Origin: an uncultured Kineothrix sp.
GTDB taxonomy: Bacteria; Bacillota; Clostridia; Lachnospirales; Lachnospiraceae
DNA: 64,000 nucleotides
Direction of reading: 5' to 3'
Assembly: GCA_910588855.1 (NCBI GenBank)
Contig: CAJUSR010000006.1
Span: forward strand, 75,681 to 139,680
Shown here: positions 1 through 8,539 of the stretch, piece after piece
Layout: each line of letters opens with the position of its first letter
Numbering within the stretch: the stretch's first letter is position 1
The notes under the pieces: generated by a model
Databases searched by the model: none
Seen by the model: the letters and a program-made list of their open reading frames with translations, nothing else
Told to the model about the DNA's origin: nothing
Position numbers and translations under genes: made by a program

Positions 1-122
1 GCACAGAAATTTTACCTTCTGCCTAATTAGACAACACTCCCTTACCCCTGTGACACAAAAGTTTTCCCGCACAAAAATTTACCTTCTGTCTGCACCGTCT
101 GTCTGTAAAACAGGATAAGCTG
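1..122. repeat. Short direct repeat in the left-edge intergenic stretch
   Basis: A motif of about 23 bases beginning GCACAGAAATTTTACC occurs at 1-24 and again, slightly changed, at 69-91. The two copies are 68 bases apart. The stretch lies downstream of the DUF362 gene. No clear terminator was seen in it. What lies to the left is not visible. Confidence 0.4.
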
Positions 123-1223
123 TCAGGATATGGATTCCACTATGGACTTTAGAAAACAGTATATTTCTTCCTCGGTGGGCGGGCAGCCCTTTAAATTATG
201 CAGAAAGCCGTTTGTACAGTTACCGATGCCGACTGTTCCGCTTTTTCCACGGAACCCCTGGCCAATGCATATTTTTTCCGGGAATCCGCGAAGCAGCCCC
301 TCCTTATCCAGCCTGTCCAATGCCGGTATCAGATAGCCATAACAGGCGCTGCATGAGTCCACTTCTTCCGCCATTTCCCTGAGTTTCATAACCCGTTCCT
401 TGTCCGGCAAGGCCGCCGTATTGCCTGGAGCATTTATTTCCCTCACAGATGCCTTGGACAAATCCCCATTGCCGGCGCCCAGTTGTTGCGCTTTTACAAT
501 ATAGGGTACTTCCTCTATACCATATTCCAAAAGGCTGCATACATAGCTGTCGCACAACACCGGGTCTGCGGCTGCAAAAATACGGTTCATAACCGTAGGG
601 TTTCCGCCGTCTTCAAAGCTTAAATCCCCGCAAATACTGTCCACTAAAATGAAATCCTGCCGTATTCCCACCGCCAGATGGGCAATCGGTTTATGTAGCC
701 CTAATGCATGAAACCGTCTTTTCTCAGCATTGGGAAGCAGACCTTTCATATTCTTCAGGGCACAGGTAATCCTTGTCTGACAATGCCCCTTCATCACCGG
801 TACATTAATCATATAGTCTATTTTCAATGCACATTCACAGATATGAAGCCCCATCCCTGCACAATCCACCGCCACCGCCTTTTCCTTCTGGGTATCTATC
901 AGCTCCACTCCATACCGTTTTGCCAGTTCCCGGTAGCCGCATACTTCAAAAACCTCCTCTGTCCTGGCGCCTACCCAGGCCCCCTCCAAAATGGCAATAT
1001 TTTGAAAATCATGTTCCTGCAAATACTGCAGCAACCCCTCCACCACCTCTGGATGCGTCGTTGCCCCCTTGGATGCCGGAACCGGCGACACAAGATTCGG
1101 TTTTATCCCAATCCTTTTCCCCTTATCTCCAATCATCCCTGCCAAACCCGCTTCTTCCAGAAGCGCCCTTGTCATTTTGGTATATTCTTCTCCGTAAATT
1201 GCTATAATCTCGTTCTTTTTCAT
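123..1223 (-). CDS. DUF362 domain-containing protein
   Basis: This 366-residue protein matches the DUF362 family by overall pattern. A GIKPNLVSP segment lies near residues 40-48, followed by an MINVPVMKGHCQTRITCALKNMKG-type region (around 138-160) and a VLCDS segment near 220. Several cysteines in the last third (the CSACYG segment and a GNC near the end) could bind a metal or an iron-sulfur cluster, but no classical ferredoxin motif is present. DUF362 proteins have no settled function; some relatives carry 4Fe-4S domains. The start ATG follows an AAGGACG ribosome site. The gene stands alone, followed upstream by a gene pair of very different base composition. Confidence 0.8.
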   Translation of the reverse strand: MKKNEIIAIYGEEYTKMTRALLEEAGLAGMIGDKGKRIGIKPNLVSPVPASKGATTHPEVVEGLLQYLQEHDFQNIAILEGAWVGARTEEVFEVCGYRELAKRYGVELIDTQKEKAVAVDCAGMGLHICECALKIDYMINVPVMKGHCQTRITCALKNMKGLLPNAEKRRFHALGLHKPIAHLAVGIRQDFILVDSICGDLSFEDGGNPTVMNRIFAAADPVLCDSYVCSLLEYGIEEVPYIVKAQQLGAGNGDLSKASVREINAPGNTAALPDKERVMKLREMAEEVDSCSACYGYLIPALDRLDKEGLLRGFPEKICIGQGFRGKSGTVGIGNCTNGFLHNLKGCPPTEEEIYCFLKSIVESIS

Positions 1224-1264
1224 CGTCCTTCCGAACCTTTCTATCGCTCAAGCCTTACCATTTA

Positions 1265-1783
1265 TTACTTCAATAAGTCATTAAGCGTATACTCACCCTT
1301 AGGAATATTGGATAATCTTCTATATTCATGGATAGACATCAATAGTTTATCCACATCTTTAAAATAATTTTTTACAAAATCATAACTTTTGACATTACTA
1401 AACCCTAAATCTGTTTTGCAATATTCACTTGGCTTCTTCCCAGATTTTTTAAAAGCATTATATTTTTGCTCGTTACATATCATCAACATTTCTATTTCTG
1501 GCGCCGTTATTATATTGATTACATCTATTTTGTCTATGTATCCTTTGCTCAATCTAAACTTTTCTCTTCTCGAGTCCAAGATACGCAATATCGTTATCGT
1601 ATTAGAAAATCCCTTTCTTAAATATCTTTGCTCAAACGTTTTGCCATCTCTACATCTAATTATTTTCCCATCAAGCAAATCGCCTTCCCGAAATATTAAC
1701 TTATCATTTTCCAAAAGCAAATCCATAACCGCGTGTTCCGCATTCCCTTCACAAATGCAGGCAATATATCCCCTTAATACCAT
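1265..1783 (-). CDS. Small TOPRIM-like protein, partner of an ABC-type ATPase
   Basis: The 172-residue protein is basic and AT-rich in coding. It begins with a beta-strand and a CEGNAEHA motif (about residues 12-19), reminiscent of the conserved Glu of TOPRIM folds. Further on it has DVINIITAPEIEMLMI (about 77-92), where acidic residues could be the second metal site. Small proteins of this type, placed directly after an ABC-type ATPase, resemble the RloB/AbiL class of phage-defence pairs; that family link is my inference from pattern, not a search result. The gene begins 13 bases after its partner stops, so the two are almost certainly co-transcribed. Its enzymatic activity is unknown; a nuclease-like role is only a hypothesis. 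Confidence 0.55.
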   Translation of the reverse strand: MVLRGYIACICEGNAEHAVMDLLLENDKLIFREGDLLDGKIIRCRDGKTFEQRYLRKGFSNTITILRILDSRREKFRLSKGYIDKIDVINIITAPEIEMLMICNEQKYNAFKKSGKKPSEYCKTDLGFSNVKSYDFVKNYFKDVDKLLMSIHEYRRLSNIPKGEYTLNDLLK

Positions 1784-1796
1784 AATGCCCCTCCTT

Positions 1797-2954
1797 CTAA
1801 AGATTCATTAGGACATTCTTTAAATTGACATATGCCTCATACGCAGGAACAGTCCCTTGTAAAAAGCCGCTTTGAAATGCTTCGCTTTTTTTAATGTCAT
1901 TTCGCTTCAGAATATTCGATAAATTTTCTACTGTAATCCCTTTTTTATTTCTTGTAATATATATATTATCATTCCGGTCAAACTCATCCATTAGCTCTGA
2001 ATAATGGGTCGAAAATATTAAAGCCGCACCATTTGAATTTACTTTACAGTCCATAAAAAACCTTATTAATGTGGCTACTATTTCTTTATTAAAATGGTTT
2101 TCCAATTCATCTATGATTAAGTATCCACCTCTCTGGAATACAAACATCGCACTCATAAAAATTCCTATCCCCTTAATTGTTCCGGATGATAAAAACTCGT
2201 TAAGCCTAACCGGGCTATTTAATATAAGTTCTTCATTATCTTTGAACTTTAACCTAATATCAACTTCGTCCCCGTCCATATCCGCTTTTAAATAATCAAT
2301 ATTCGGATCCAGAAAGGCAATTAATTCTTCCGGAAATTCCCCAATCAAAGGCAAAAAATTAAAATCCGTCCATCCCGACATATCCTTCAAAAAGAAACCT
2401 GCTCTATACTTCTTATTAAAAGCAATAATGATACTTACATCTTCCATTAAAAATTCTTCATCTCTGCTCCTAGTCATTGCCGGATATAGATTGTCAAATT
2501 CCAAAAGCGTTTTCTTTGTTTTTATTTTTTCTATATTTTTTGACCACAATTTCTCATTTTCAATAATATATTTGCTATTCAAATCTCCTTTCTCTACTAT
2601 CTTTTGAACAACCGTCTCCAATTTATTGATTGTATTATTTTCACAGTAAAAATAGGTTTCAAAATATACCCTCTCATTCGCTTTCATCCCCTTCAAAACA
2701 TCATTAGCATCAATGAGGTTAATCGGTTGATTATTAAGCATATTAATGATAAAAGATATTGTTTTCAGTATTGTCGTTTTACCTGATGCATTAATCCCCA
2801 TAATAGCTACTGCATTATTTAGATAAATATTAGAAAACAGATGATACATCGTTTCATTTTTTTCAGATTCAACACGTTGCTTTGCAAAAAAATCAATTTC
2901 CAAAACATCTTTGCATAGAGGTAACCCAGTCACTTTAATCTTGAGCAGTTTCAT
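1797..2954 (-). CDS. ABC-type (AAA_15/AAA_21 class) ATPase, possible defence effector
   Basis: The 385-residue protein carries a Walker A motif GINASGKT at about residues 53-60. A Walker B stretch GGYLIIDELENHF lies near residues 275-290, and FSTHYSEL nearby gives the switch histidine. This is the layout of ABC/SMC-like ATPases found in OLD, RloC, AbiL and PARIS-type systems, with a long variable insertion between the Walker motifs. There is no membrane segment, so it is cytosolic and not a transporter. It is the first gene of a two-gene unit with a small TOPRIM-like protein and has its own near-consensus promoter. Its coding sequence is much richer in A+T than the neighbours, which suggests horizontal acquisition. 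The start ATG follows AAAGGAAAAGC. Confidence 0.75.
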   Translation of the reverse strand: MKLLKIKVTGLPLCKDVLEIDFFAKQRVESEKNETMYHLFSNIYLNNAVAIMGINASGKTTILKTISFIINMLNNQPINLIDANDVLKGMKANERVYFETYFYCENNTINKLETVVQKIVEKGDLNSKYIIENEKLWSKNIEKIKTKKTLLEFDNLYPAMTRSRDEEFLMEDVSIIIAFNKKYRAGFFLKDMSGWTDFNFLPLIGEFPEELIAFLDPNIDYLKADMDGDEVDIRLKFKDNEELILNSPVRLNEFLSSGTIKGIGIFMSAMFVFQRGGYLIIDELENHFNKEIVATLIRFFMDCKVNSNGAALIFSTHYSELMDEFDRNDNIYITRNKKGITVENLSNILKRNDIKKSEAFQSGFLQGTVPAYEAYVNLKNVLMNL

Positions 2955-2991
2955 GCTTTTCCTTTCTACGGCAATTTCGTTTTTATTTTAT

Positions 2992-3020
2992 ATTATATCC
3001 ACTATTTTCTTATATATCAA
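2992..3020 (-). promoter_or_regulatory. Promoter of the ATPase/TOPRIM-like pair
   Basis: On the minus strand TTGATA (3015-3020) is followed after exactly 17 bases by TATAAT (2992-2997), about 40 bases before the ATPase start. This is a near-perfect housekeeping sigma promoter. Confidence 0.7.
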
Positions 3021-3090
3021 CAAATATTTAATTTTATCCCCACATTATTCGTTATTAATTCCCACTTTTTAATAAAGAAGAGAAAATAAA

Positions 3091-3546
3091 TTACGAAAGT
3101 TCCGTTATACCAATAATCTCCTGCACCGGGATTTTGGTTCCGTCCTGCATGTGCAAAACATTCCTATACCTGTCTATCTTTTTTATATAATCCTCCACCG
3201 TGACATATGCTCCTCCTTCTTTTTTATGGTCAGGCAGAAAATACGTGATTGCCGCCTTTGGATAATCCGCTATCCGCTCCTGTATTGATTGCAATTTTTC
3301 ATCCAAAGCCGCTTTGGCGTCTTCTTCCAGTTCCCGTCTCGCCTCTGTCAGCCGGCCCGTCTCCTCTATGGACTCTTCATAACCGGTCAGAGCCGCAAAG
3401 GGGGAAAACTGCGCCGCACGATCCGTTCTTTCCATAGGTGGATGGGCTGTGGAAACGTGATGCGGCAAATGGATAATATCATCATAACAATTGCCCGCTT
3501 TGCCATAAATACTGTCATTTCCTTCTTTATATACATTACTGACCAT
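3091..3546 (-). CDS. YolD-like protein next to a Y-family polymerase
   Basis: The protein has about 151 residues and a central coiled-coil stretch rich in Glu, Arg and Leu (IEETGRLTEARRELEEDAK). Its C-terminal segment contains DYIKKIDRYRNVLHMQDGTKIP, typical of YolD-like proteins encoded beside UV-damage (UvrX/UmuC-like) polymerases of Firmicutes. YolD partners are thought to modulate the polymerase; the mechanism is not established. I take the ATG at 3546 as start because an AGGAGG lies eight bases upstream (3555-3560). A longer frame begins at 3588 inside the polymerase region and has no such signal. It follows the polymerase gene by 22 bases in the same operon. Confidence 0.75.
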   Translation of the reverse strand: MVSNVYKEGNDSIYGKAGNCYDDIIHLPHHVSTAHPPMERTDRAAQFSPFAALTGYEESIEETGRLTEARRELEEDAKAALDEKLQSIQERIADYPKAAITYFLPDHKKEGGAYVTVEDYIKKIDRYRNVLHMQDGTKIPVQEIIGITELS

Positions 3547-3568
3547 GTATATCTCCTCCTTCCGGCCT

Positions 3569-5098
3569 CTATGCCTTATGACCGCCAATTTGCCTGTTCC
3601 TCTCCACGGCCATCGCTCCTTCTTCCAGATTCATCCCCTTTAAAATTGCGTTTTTTCCAAATTTCTTTTTAATATCCAGCATGGCTTTCTGCATCTTCCG
3701 CTCTCTGGCAAGCATCTCTTCCTCTTCTTCTTTCCGCTTCTGCAATGCCGCATAATCGGTAAATAAATCGAGCTGTTCAAAGCTTTCGCTTTCCATAGCC
3801 TTGTCTTCCTTCACCACATAGTTTGCTGTTATGGCAATCCTCCTAACAAGCAGCCCTTTATCCACAATGCGGTCATACAGCGCCATCACCGCATCCATAA
3901 TCAGCTTCGTCGAAGAAGTCCGGCGGTCTAAGTTTACCGTTCCATGAGCATGTTTTGGCACCTTTCGCCCATAATGGTCTACCGTAACTGCCCCTTGATA
4001 CCGTTTCTTAATCTCCGGGTTTGTCAAGTTTTCAATGTCATAGCCTATAGTCAATACCATTTGGCTGGTCACGAGCCCTTTATCCACTAAATCAAGGACA
4101 AGCGAGTCCGTCATTTCCCTGACAATCAGCCTTCCTTTTTCAAAATCATAGGGGCGCTGAAGAACCTGGCCGGAGCCTAAACTGTTGCTTTCCGGTTCAT
4201 ATGCTTTCACATCGGCAATGGTACACGGTTCCCATCCCCAGGCATGGTCGATAAGCAGTTCCGCATTTATCCCGAACAACCTGTACAACAATTCTTCATT
4301 ATGAAAATCCATCGGCTTTCCCACAGAACATCTTGCTACGTCTCCCATCGTAAATATGCCGTTTTCTTTCAGTTTTTTGGCATACCCTCTGCCCACACGC
4401 CAAAAGTCGGTAATCGGACGGTGGTCCCACAACACTTTGCGGTATTCCATCTCATCCAATTCCGCAATGCACACTCCATCCGCGTCCGGCGCCACATGCT
4501 TTGCCACAATATCCATAGCCACTTTGCAAAGATAAAGATTTGTACCGATACCGGCTGCAGCCGTTATCCCCGTTTCTTTCCATATCTCCTGAATCAGCTT
4601 TTTAGCCAGTTCCCTGGCCGTCATCCGGTAAGTGGCCAAATAGCATGTTACGTCTATAAACACTTCATCTATGGAATACACATGGATATCTTCCGGTGCG
4701 GCAAACCGCAAATAAACGTTGTAAACCCTCGTACTGTACTCCATATAAAGGGCCATCCTTGGAGGGGCTGTAATATAGGAAACCGCCAGCTCCGGCGATG
4801 CCTTCAGCTCCGCACTGCTATACGATGAACCCGTAAAAGCATAACCGGGTGCTTTGCTTTTTCTCTTTGCATTTACTTCTTTTACCCTCTGCACTACTTC
4901 AAACAGCCTCGCCCGCCCCGGAATCCCATAAGCTTTCAAAGGCGGCGATACCGCAAGGCAAATGGTCTTTTCCGTACGGCTTGCATCGGCAACGACCAAA
5001 TGGGTATCCATTGCATCCAGCCCCCGCTCTACGCATTCCACGGAAGCATAAAACGATTTTAAGTCAATCGCAATATAACTACGGTTCTCCTCTGTCAT
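3569..5098 (-). CDS. Y-family DNA polymerase (UvrX/UmuC-like translesion polymerase)
   Basis: The 509-residue protein is a complete Y-family polymerase. The N-terminal catalytic Asp lies in YIAIDLKSFYASVECVERG (about 8-26). The paired acidic motif SIDEVFIDV falls near residue 140-150, followed by helix-hairpin-helix and little-finger regions. A QLDLF sequence near residue 440 matches the sliding-clamp binding motif of these enzymes. The C-terminus (KGMNLEEG then ERNRQIGGHKA) is typical of the UvrX-type branch that is paired with a YolD-like gene, as here. It would copy past damaged bases. The start overlaps the end of the upstream acetyltransferase gene by 20 bases, implying coupled translation. 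No LexA-type SOS box was recognised upstream of the operon. Confidence 0.88.
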   Translation of the reverse strand: MTEENRSYIAIDLKSFYASVECVERGLDAMDTHLVVADASRTEKTICLAVSPPLKAYGIPGRARLFEVVQRVKEVNAKRKSKAPGYAFTGSSYSSAELKASPELAVSYITAPPRMALYMEYSTRVYNVYLRFAAPEDIHVYSIDEVFIDVTCYLATYRMTARELAKKLIQEIWKETGITAAAGIGTNLYLCKVAMDIVAKHVAPDADGVCIAELDEMEYRKVLWDHRPITDFWRVGRGYAKKLKENGIFTMGDVARCSVGKPMDFHNEELLYRLFGINAELLIDHAWGWEPCTIADVKAYEPESNSLGSGQVLQRPYDFEKGRLIVREMTDSLVLDLVDKGLVTSQMVLTIGYDIENLTNPEIKKRYQGAVTVDHYGRKVPKHAHGTVNLDRRTSSTKLIMDAVMALYDRIVDKGLLVRRIAITANYVVKEDKAMESESFEQLDLFTDYAALQKRKEEEEEMLARERKMQKAMLDIKKKFGKNAILKGMNLEEGAMAVERNRQIGGHKA

Positions 5099-5948
5099 TA
5101 CCCAATCTCTCCCTTACATACCATTCATACCATATCCCTTTATCTTCTACCCTTCCCTCCCGCTCAAACCCTAACTTCCTGCACAAACAAATGGAGGCTC
5201 TGTTTTCCTCCCTGACCAGTGCCTGTACTTTTGCAAATCCCAATTCCTGTTCCCCATACTCCAGAATGGCACGGCAAACCTCATAAGCATACCCCTTCCC
5301 CTGATATGGCACGGCAATCAAAAACCCCAGCTCGGGCATATCAAACCCCGGCCTCCAGCTCAGACCGGCACGCCCTATCATTTCCCCGTTTTCTTTACAT
5401 AAAATGCTCCACAATCCATATCCGTAAAACCCATATATCTCCTGGATATACTTTTTTGTATACTCTATTTCATCCGCCGGGTTTGCGAACAAACCTTCCA
5501 TATAATAAGTAATGGACGGCTCCGCATATATTCCGTAAAATTTTTCTACATCTTCTACTATTGTTTCTCTGATAACACACCGCTCCGTTTCCACAATTTT
5601 CCACGGCTTTCCTGCCATACGCTGATACGCCTTTTCAAAAGAATCCCAACTTAATTCTTCAATATCCGTAATCGCGTAAGCAGCCCCCGACAAATCCTCC
5701 GTCCGGTTGTTCTCATGAAGCAACGCAATCGCATAATCCCCTCTCTTTTTTAATTCACAAAGCAATGCCGAAGAATCTGTAACAAACAGGATATCGTCTT
5801 TGGCGCACTTTTCCGTCCCTTCTTCTTTCCAATCATTAAGATTCCCATAAAAAATTTTTTTATTGTAAAATCCCATATTCTTTTTCAACTCTTCAACAGC
5901 TTTGCTTTGCCCTTCATCCTCCAACAGGAAAACTATTTTTTTTAACAT
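5079..5948 (-). CDS. GNAT N-acetyltransferase with an N-terminal extension
   Basis: Residues from about 120 to 285 form a GNAT domain of the RimJ/RimL type: TERCVIRETIVEDVEKFY, then PELGFLIAVPYQGKGYAYE with the acetyl-CoA loop QGKGYA, and NRASICLCRKLGFEREG. The first 110 residues are a separate alpha/beta-like region (KIVFLLEDEGQSKAVEELK, later DDILFVTDSSALLCELKKRGDYAIALLHENN), resembling the N-terminal receiver/HAD-like part seen in some clostridial acetyltransferases; its role is unknown. The substrate cannot be read from sequence. It is the first gene of the operon with the translesion polymerase and YolD-like protein, and its stop overlaps the polymerase start. Confidence 0.8.
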   Translation of the reverse strand: MLKKIVFLLEDEGQSKAVEELKKNMGFYNKKIFYGNLNDWKEEGTEKCAKDDILFVTDSSALLCELKKRGDYAIALLHENNRTEDLSGAAYAITDIEELSWDSFEKAYQRMAGKPWKIVETERCVIRETIVEDVEKFYGIYAEPSITYYMEGLFANPADEIEYTKKYIQEIYGFYGYGLWSILCKENGEMIGRAGLSWRPGFDMPELGFLIAVPYQGKGYAYEVCRAILEYGEQELGFAKVQALVREENRASICLCRKLGFEREGRVEDKGIWYEWYVRERLGNDRGEP

Positions 5949-6037
5949 GCTCCCCCCTATTTACTAACCCGCTCATTTCGTCTAAAATAGATACAGTAAT
6001 ATCATAAAATAATTTATCAAAGAAGGGAAGCAAAATA

Positions 6038-6559
6038 ATGGCACAGAATCCAATTGTCACTTTTACAATGGAAAACGGGGATGTTTTCAAAGCAGAATTG
6101 TATCCTGAGATTGCCCCCAATACCGTAAACAATTTTATCTCTTTAATCGGAAGAAACTTTTATGACGGGCTCATTTTCCATAGAGTCATCCGCGGCTTTA
6201 TGATTCAAGGCGGCGACCCGGAAGGTTCCGGCATGGGCGGCCCGGGCTACAGCATCAAAGGGGAATTTTCCCAAAACGGCGTGGAAAATGACTTAAAGCA
6301 TGAAGAAGGCGTCCTTTCTATGGCAAGGAGCATGAATCCCGACTCCGCCGGTTCCCAGTTCTTTGTTATGCACAAGCATTCCCCTCACCTTGACGGCAGC
6401 TATGCCGCTTTTGGAAAGGTCATTGAAGGGATGGAAGCCGTTAACCGCATTGCCGAAACACGCACCGATTATTCCGACCGGCCTCTTGAAGACCAGATAA
6501 TAAAAAGCGTTACCGTAGATTGTTTCGGTGTGGAATACCCGGAACCCGAAAAAATTTAA
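6038..6559 (+). CDS. Cyclophilin-type peptidyl-prolyl cis-trans isomerase
   Basis: The 173-residue protein is a single cyclophilin domain without signal peptide, so it acts in the cytosol on proline bonds of folding proteins. Diagnostic motifs are FHRVIRGFMIQGGDPEGSGMGGPG (about 46-69), including the catalytic Arg, and then GSQFFVMHKHSPHLDGSYAAFGKV (about 107-130). The length is usual for bacterial small cyclophilins. AAGGGAAGC precedes the ATG. The gene is monocistronic and ends in a clear hairpin terminator. Confidence 0.93.
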   Translation: MAQNPIVTFTMENGDVFKAELYPEIAPNTVNNFISLIGRNFYDGLIFHRVIRGFMIQGGDPEGSGMGGPGYSIKGEFSQNGVENDLKHEEGVLSMARSMNPDSAGSQFFVMHKHSPHLDGSYAAFGKVIEGMEAVNRIAETRTDYSDRPLEDQIIKSVTVDCFGVEYPEPEKI

Positions 6560-6589
6560 TACGGGCAATCTTTCATTGGACAAAATGCC

Positions 6590-6637
6590 AGCCGGAAAAC
6601 CGGGGGATATCTTCTCCCTTTTCCGGCTTTCTTTTTT
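6590..6637 (+). terminator. Rho-independent terminator after the cyclophilin gene
   Basis: AGCCGGAAAA (6590-6599) pairs with TTTTCCGGCT (6619-6628), followed by a T-rich run to 6637. Confidence 0.85.
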
Positions 6638-6795
6638 CCCGTTCATATTTTGTTCATACTCATTTAAAAAAAACTTCAACTTCATAACATTCTTTAGACA
6701 TTTATTTCCCATATACTAAATTCATAAGATAAACAACGAAACAACAATATGACAGTCAGAGTTAATTGATTTTTTAAATAACTTTTTCATAATAA

Positions 6796-6825
6796 ATGCC
6801 AAGTAAAGACAGCTTTACTTGGCAT
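6796..6825. other. Perfect 13-bp hairpin in the intergenic region
   Basis: ATGCCAAGTAAAG (6796-6808) and its exact complement (6813-6825) are separated by four bases. The following T content is weak. It may be a second terminator or a protein site. It lies in a 510-base stretch without a gene, between the cyclophilin and the symporter. Confidence 0.6.
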
Positions 6826-6893
6826 CCTCCCTTTTATCGGAAACTTTTTTCTATTTTCCGGAATTGATTTCAATGATTCCGCTTTATATCCTA

Positions 6894-6922
6894 TTGACAT
6901 ATATACTTTAGCGTAATAAAAT
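6894..6922 (+). promoter_or_regulatory. Promoter upstream of the AGCS symporter
   Basis: TTGACA (6894-6899) is separated by 17 bases from TAAAAT (6917-6922). Transcription would start near 6929, just before a terminator-like hairpin. Confidence 0.6.
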
Positions 6923-6935
6923 ATATGTATATTGC

Positions 6936-6966
6936 AAAGAGCGTAATAATTTGCGCTCTTTTTTTT
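6936..6966 (+). terminator. Terminator-like hairpin in the symporter leader
   Basis: AAAGAGCG (6936-6943) pairs with CGCTCTTT (6954-6961), and the run of T continues to about 6966. It sits only a few bases after the inferred start site of the symporter promoter, so it could attenuate that transcript or stop readthrough from upstream. Confidence 0.6.
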
Positions 6967-7000
6967 CTATGGAAAATTCCTAACTATTTTATTTATTATG

Positions 7001-7022
7001 AAGGAGGTGTATCATGGTATGA
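7001..7022 (+). promoter_or_regulatory. Strong ribosome site followed by a two-codon mini-ORF
   Basis: AAGGAGGTG at 7001-7009 precedes ATG GTA TGA at 7014-7022, a start and stop with one codon between. The symporter start at 7072 is 50 bases further and in another frame, and has no comparable ribosome site. The arrangement may be a leader minigene. Confidence 0.45.
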
Positions 7023-7071
7023 GCTTTGCAGGCATTGCCCCGCCACTTCTTATATCATATCATGAAAATTT

Positions 7072-8520
7072 ATGGATGGATTTATTCAGATTGTAACCAA
7101 TGTCAACGGTGCCCTGAACAATTTTATTTGGGGCCCGGTCATGCTCGTCATTTTCCTCGCTGTGGGCTTCATGTTTACCGTACGTACCAAGGTATTCCAG
7201 ATTTCCCATTTTAAATATTGGATTGATGTGACTTTTCTCCAACTATTTAAAAAGGATTCCTCCCATGTAAGGAAAACGGACGATAAACATGCGATTTCCC
7301 AGTTCCAATCGCTCTGTACTGCCCTGGCCGCAACCATTGGCGTCGGGAATATTTCAGGTGTGGCTATTGCCCTTGCATTAGGCGGGCCCGGAGCTATTTT
7401 CTGGATGTGGCTTTCCGCCTTTTTAGGGATGATGACGAATTATGCAGAAAATACCTTGGGCATCAAATACCGTTACAAAAACGAAAAGGGCGACTGGATT
7501 GGCGGCGCAATGATATACATCGAAAAAGGGCTTGGATGGAAATGGTTAGCCGTGATTTTTTCCATTTTCTGCGTATTGGCTTCTTTCGGCATCGGCAATA
7601 TGTCGCAGGGGAATGAAATTGCCAACGGTTTGTATCATTCCTTTTCCGTTCCGAAATGGGCTACCGCTCTTATTGTCATGCTCCTCGCCGGGCTGGTTAT
7701 CGTAGGCGGCATCAAACGGATTGCTTCCGTTACGGAAAAGCTGGTTCCTTTTATGGCCGTTACATATATTATCGGTTCCCTTATTGTAATTTTTTCCAAC
7801 GTATCCGCAGTTCCGGAGGCTTTTGGCGCCATTTTTACAAACGCCTTCCGCTTTTCCTCCATCGGGGGTGGTATCACCGGTTTTACAGTTATGGTTGCTA
7901 TGAGAAGGGGAATTTCCCGTGGCGTATTCTCCAACGAGGCCGGGCTCGGATCTTCCGTAATGGTACACTCCGCTTCCAATGTAAAAGAACCTGTGGTACA
8001 GGGCATGTGGGGTATCTTTGAAGTATTCGCCGATACTTTAGTAGTTTGTACTTTAACCGCCCTCACTATATTGACTTCCGGAGTCTATGATTACACGGAA
8101 TATGCAAAATATGTCGGCACAGACCTCCCCGATACTCTAAAAAGCGGCGTTGCCCTTACCAGCGCGGCATTTGAATCCGTTTTCGGCTCCGTGGGCGGCG
8201 GATTTATTTCCATTGCAGTTATGCTTTTCGCCTTTTCCACTATCCTGGGCTGGTCTTATTACGGTGAACGTGGTATTGAATACTTATTTGGGCTGAAGGC
8301 AGTTCCTGTTTATAAGCTGATTTTTATCCTTATTATCTTTATTGGCTGCAATGCTTCCTTAAAGCTGGTCGTAGATATTTCGGACACTTTCAACGGCTTT
8401 ATGGCACTACCTAACCTAATCGCTGTTACCCTCCTGTCCGGTCAGGTCATCACCATGACAAAGGATTATATCTCCCGGGTAAAAGCCGACAAAGAAACAG
8501 TGGGCGGAGAGGATACATAA
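7072..8520 (+). CDS. AGCS-family sodium:alanine/glycine symporter
   Basis: The 482-residue polytopic membrane protein matches the alanine-or-glycine:cation symporter family. It has WGPVMLVIFLAVGFMFTVRTK at the N-terminus, then the family signature ATIGVGNISGVAIALALGGPGAIFWMWLSAFLGM (about 86-120) and RGISRGVFSNEAGLGS (about 281-296). It should import a small neutral amino acid with sodium. The start at 7072 is fixed by a TGA three codons upstream in frame. A better ribosome site lies further upstream before a two-codon ORF. The gene faces the convergent DUF1189 gene, with a 12-bp hairpin over the stop codon. Confidence 0.92.
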   Translation: MDGFIQIVTNVNGALNNFIWGPVMLVIFLAVGFMFTVRTKVFQISHFKYWIDVTFLQLFKKDSSHVRKTDDKHAISQFQSLCTALAATIGVGNISGVAIALALGGPGAIFWMWLSAFLGMMTNYAENTLGIKYRYKNEKGDWIGGAMIYIEKGLGWKWLAVIFSIFCVLASFGIGNMSQGNEIANGLYHSFSVPKWATALIVMLLAGLVIVGGIKRIASVTEKLVPFMAVTYIIGSLIVIFSNVSAVPEAFGAIFTNAFRFSSIGGGITGFTVMVAMRRGISRGVFSNEAGLGSSVMVHSASNVKEPVVQGMWGIFEVFADTLVVCTLTALTILTSGVYDYTEYAKYVGTDLPDTLKSGVALTSAAFESVFGSVGGGFISIAVMLFAFSTILGWSYYGERGIEYLFGLKAVPVYKLIFILIIFIGCNASLKLVVDISDTFNGFMALPNLIAVTLLSGQVITMTKDYISRVKADKETVGGEDT

Positions 8521-8531
8521 TCCTCTCTGCC
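8503..8531. terminator. Hairpin between two convergent genes
   Basis: Bases 8503-8514 pair with 8520-8531 (12 pairs including one G-U; loop ACATA) across the symporter stop codon. There is no strong T run on either side, so termination is likely but not certain. It would serve both converging genes. Confidence 0.5.
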
Positions 8532-8539
8532 ATTTGGCA

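Noticed and set aside
708..1367. 219-codon frame antisense to the DUF362 gene
   Set aside because: It is a shadow of the real gene; its composition is Pro/His/Cys-rich and it has no ribosome site.
5949..6037. LexA (SOS) box before the translesion polymerase operon
   Set aside because: No CGAAC-N4-GTTCG-like sequence was found between the acetyltransferase and cyclophilin genes.
6660..7070. Glycine riboswitch or T-box before the amino-acid symporter
   Set aside because: None of the conserved core motifs was found; only simple hairpins are present.
7026..7214. 62-codon frame overlapping the symporter start
   Set aside because: It is out of frame with the symporter, begins at a TTG with no spacing to the ribosome site and shows no protein pattern.
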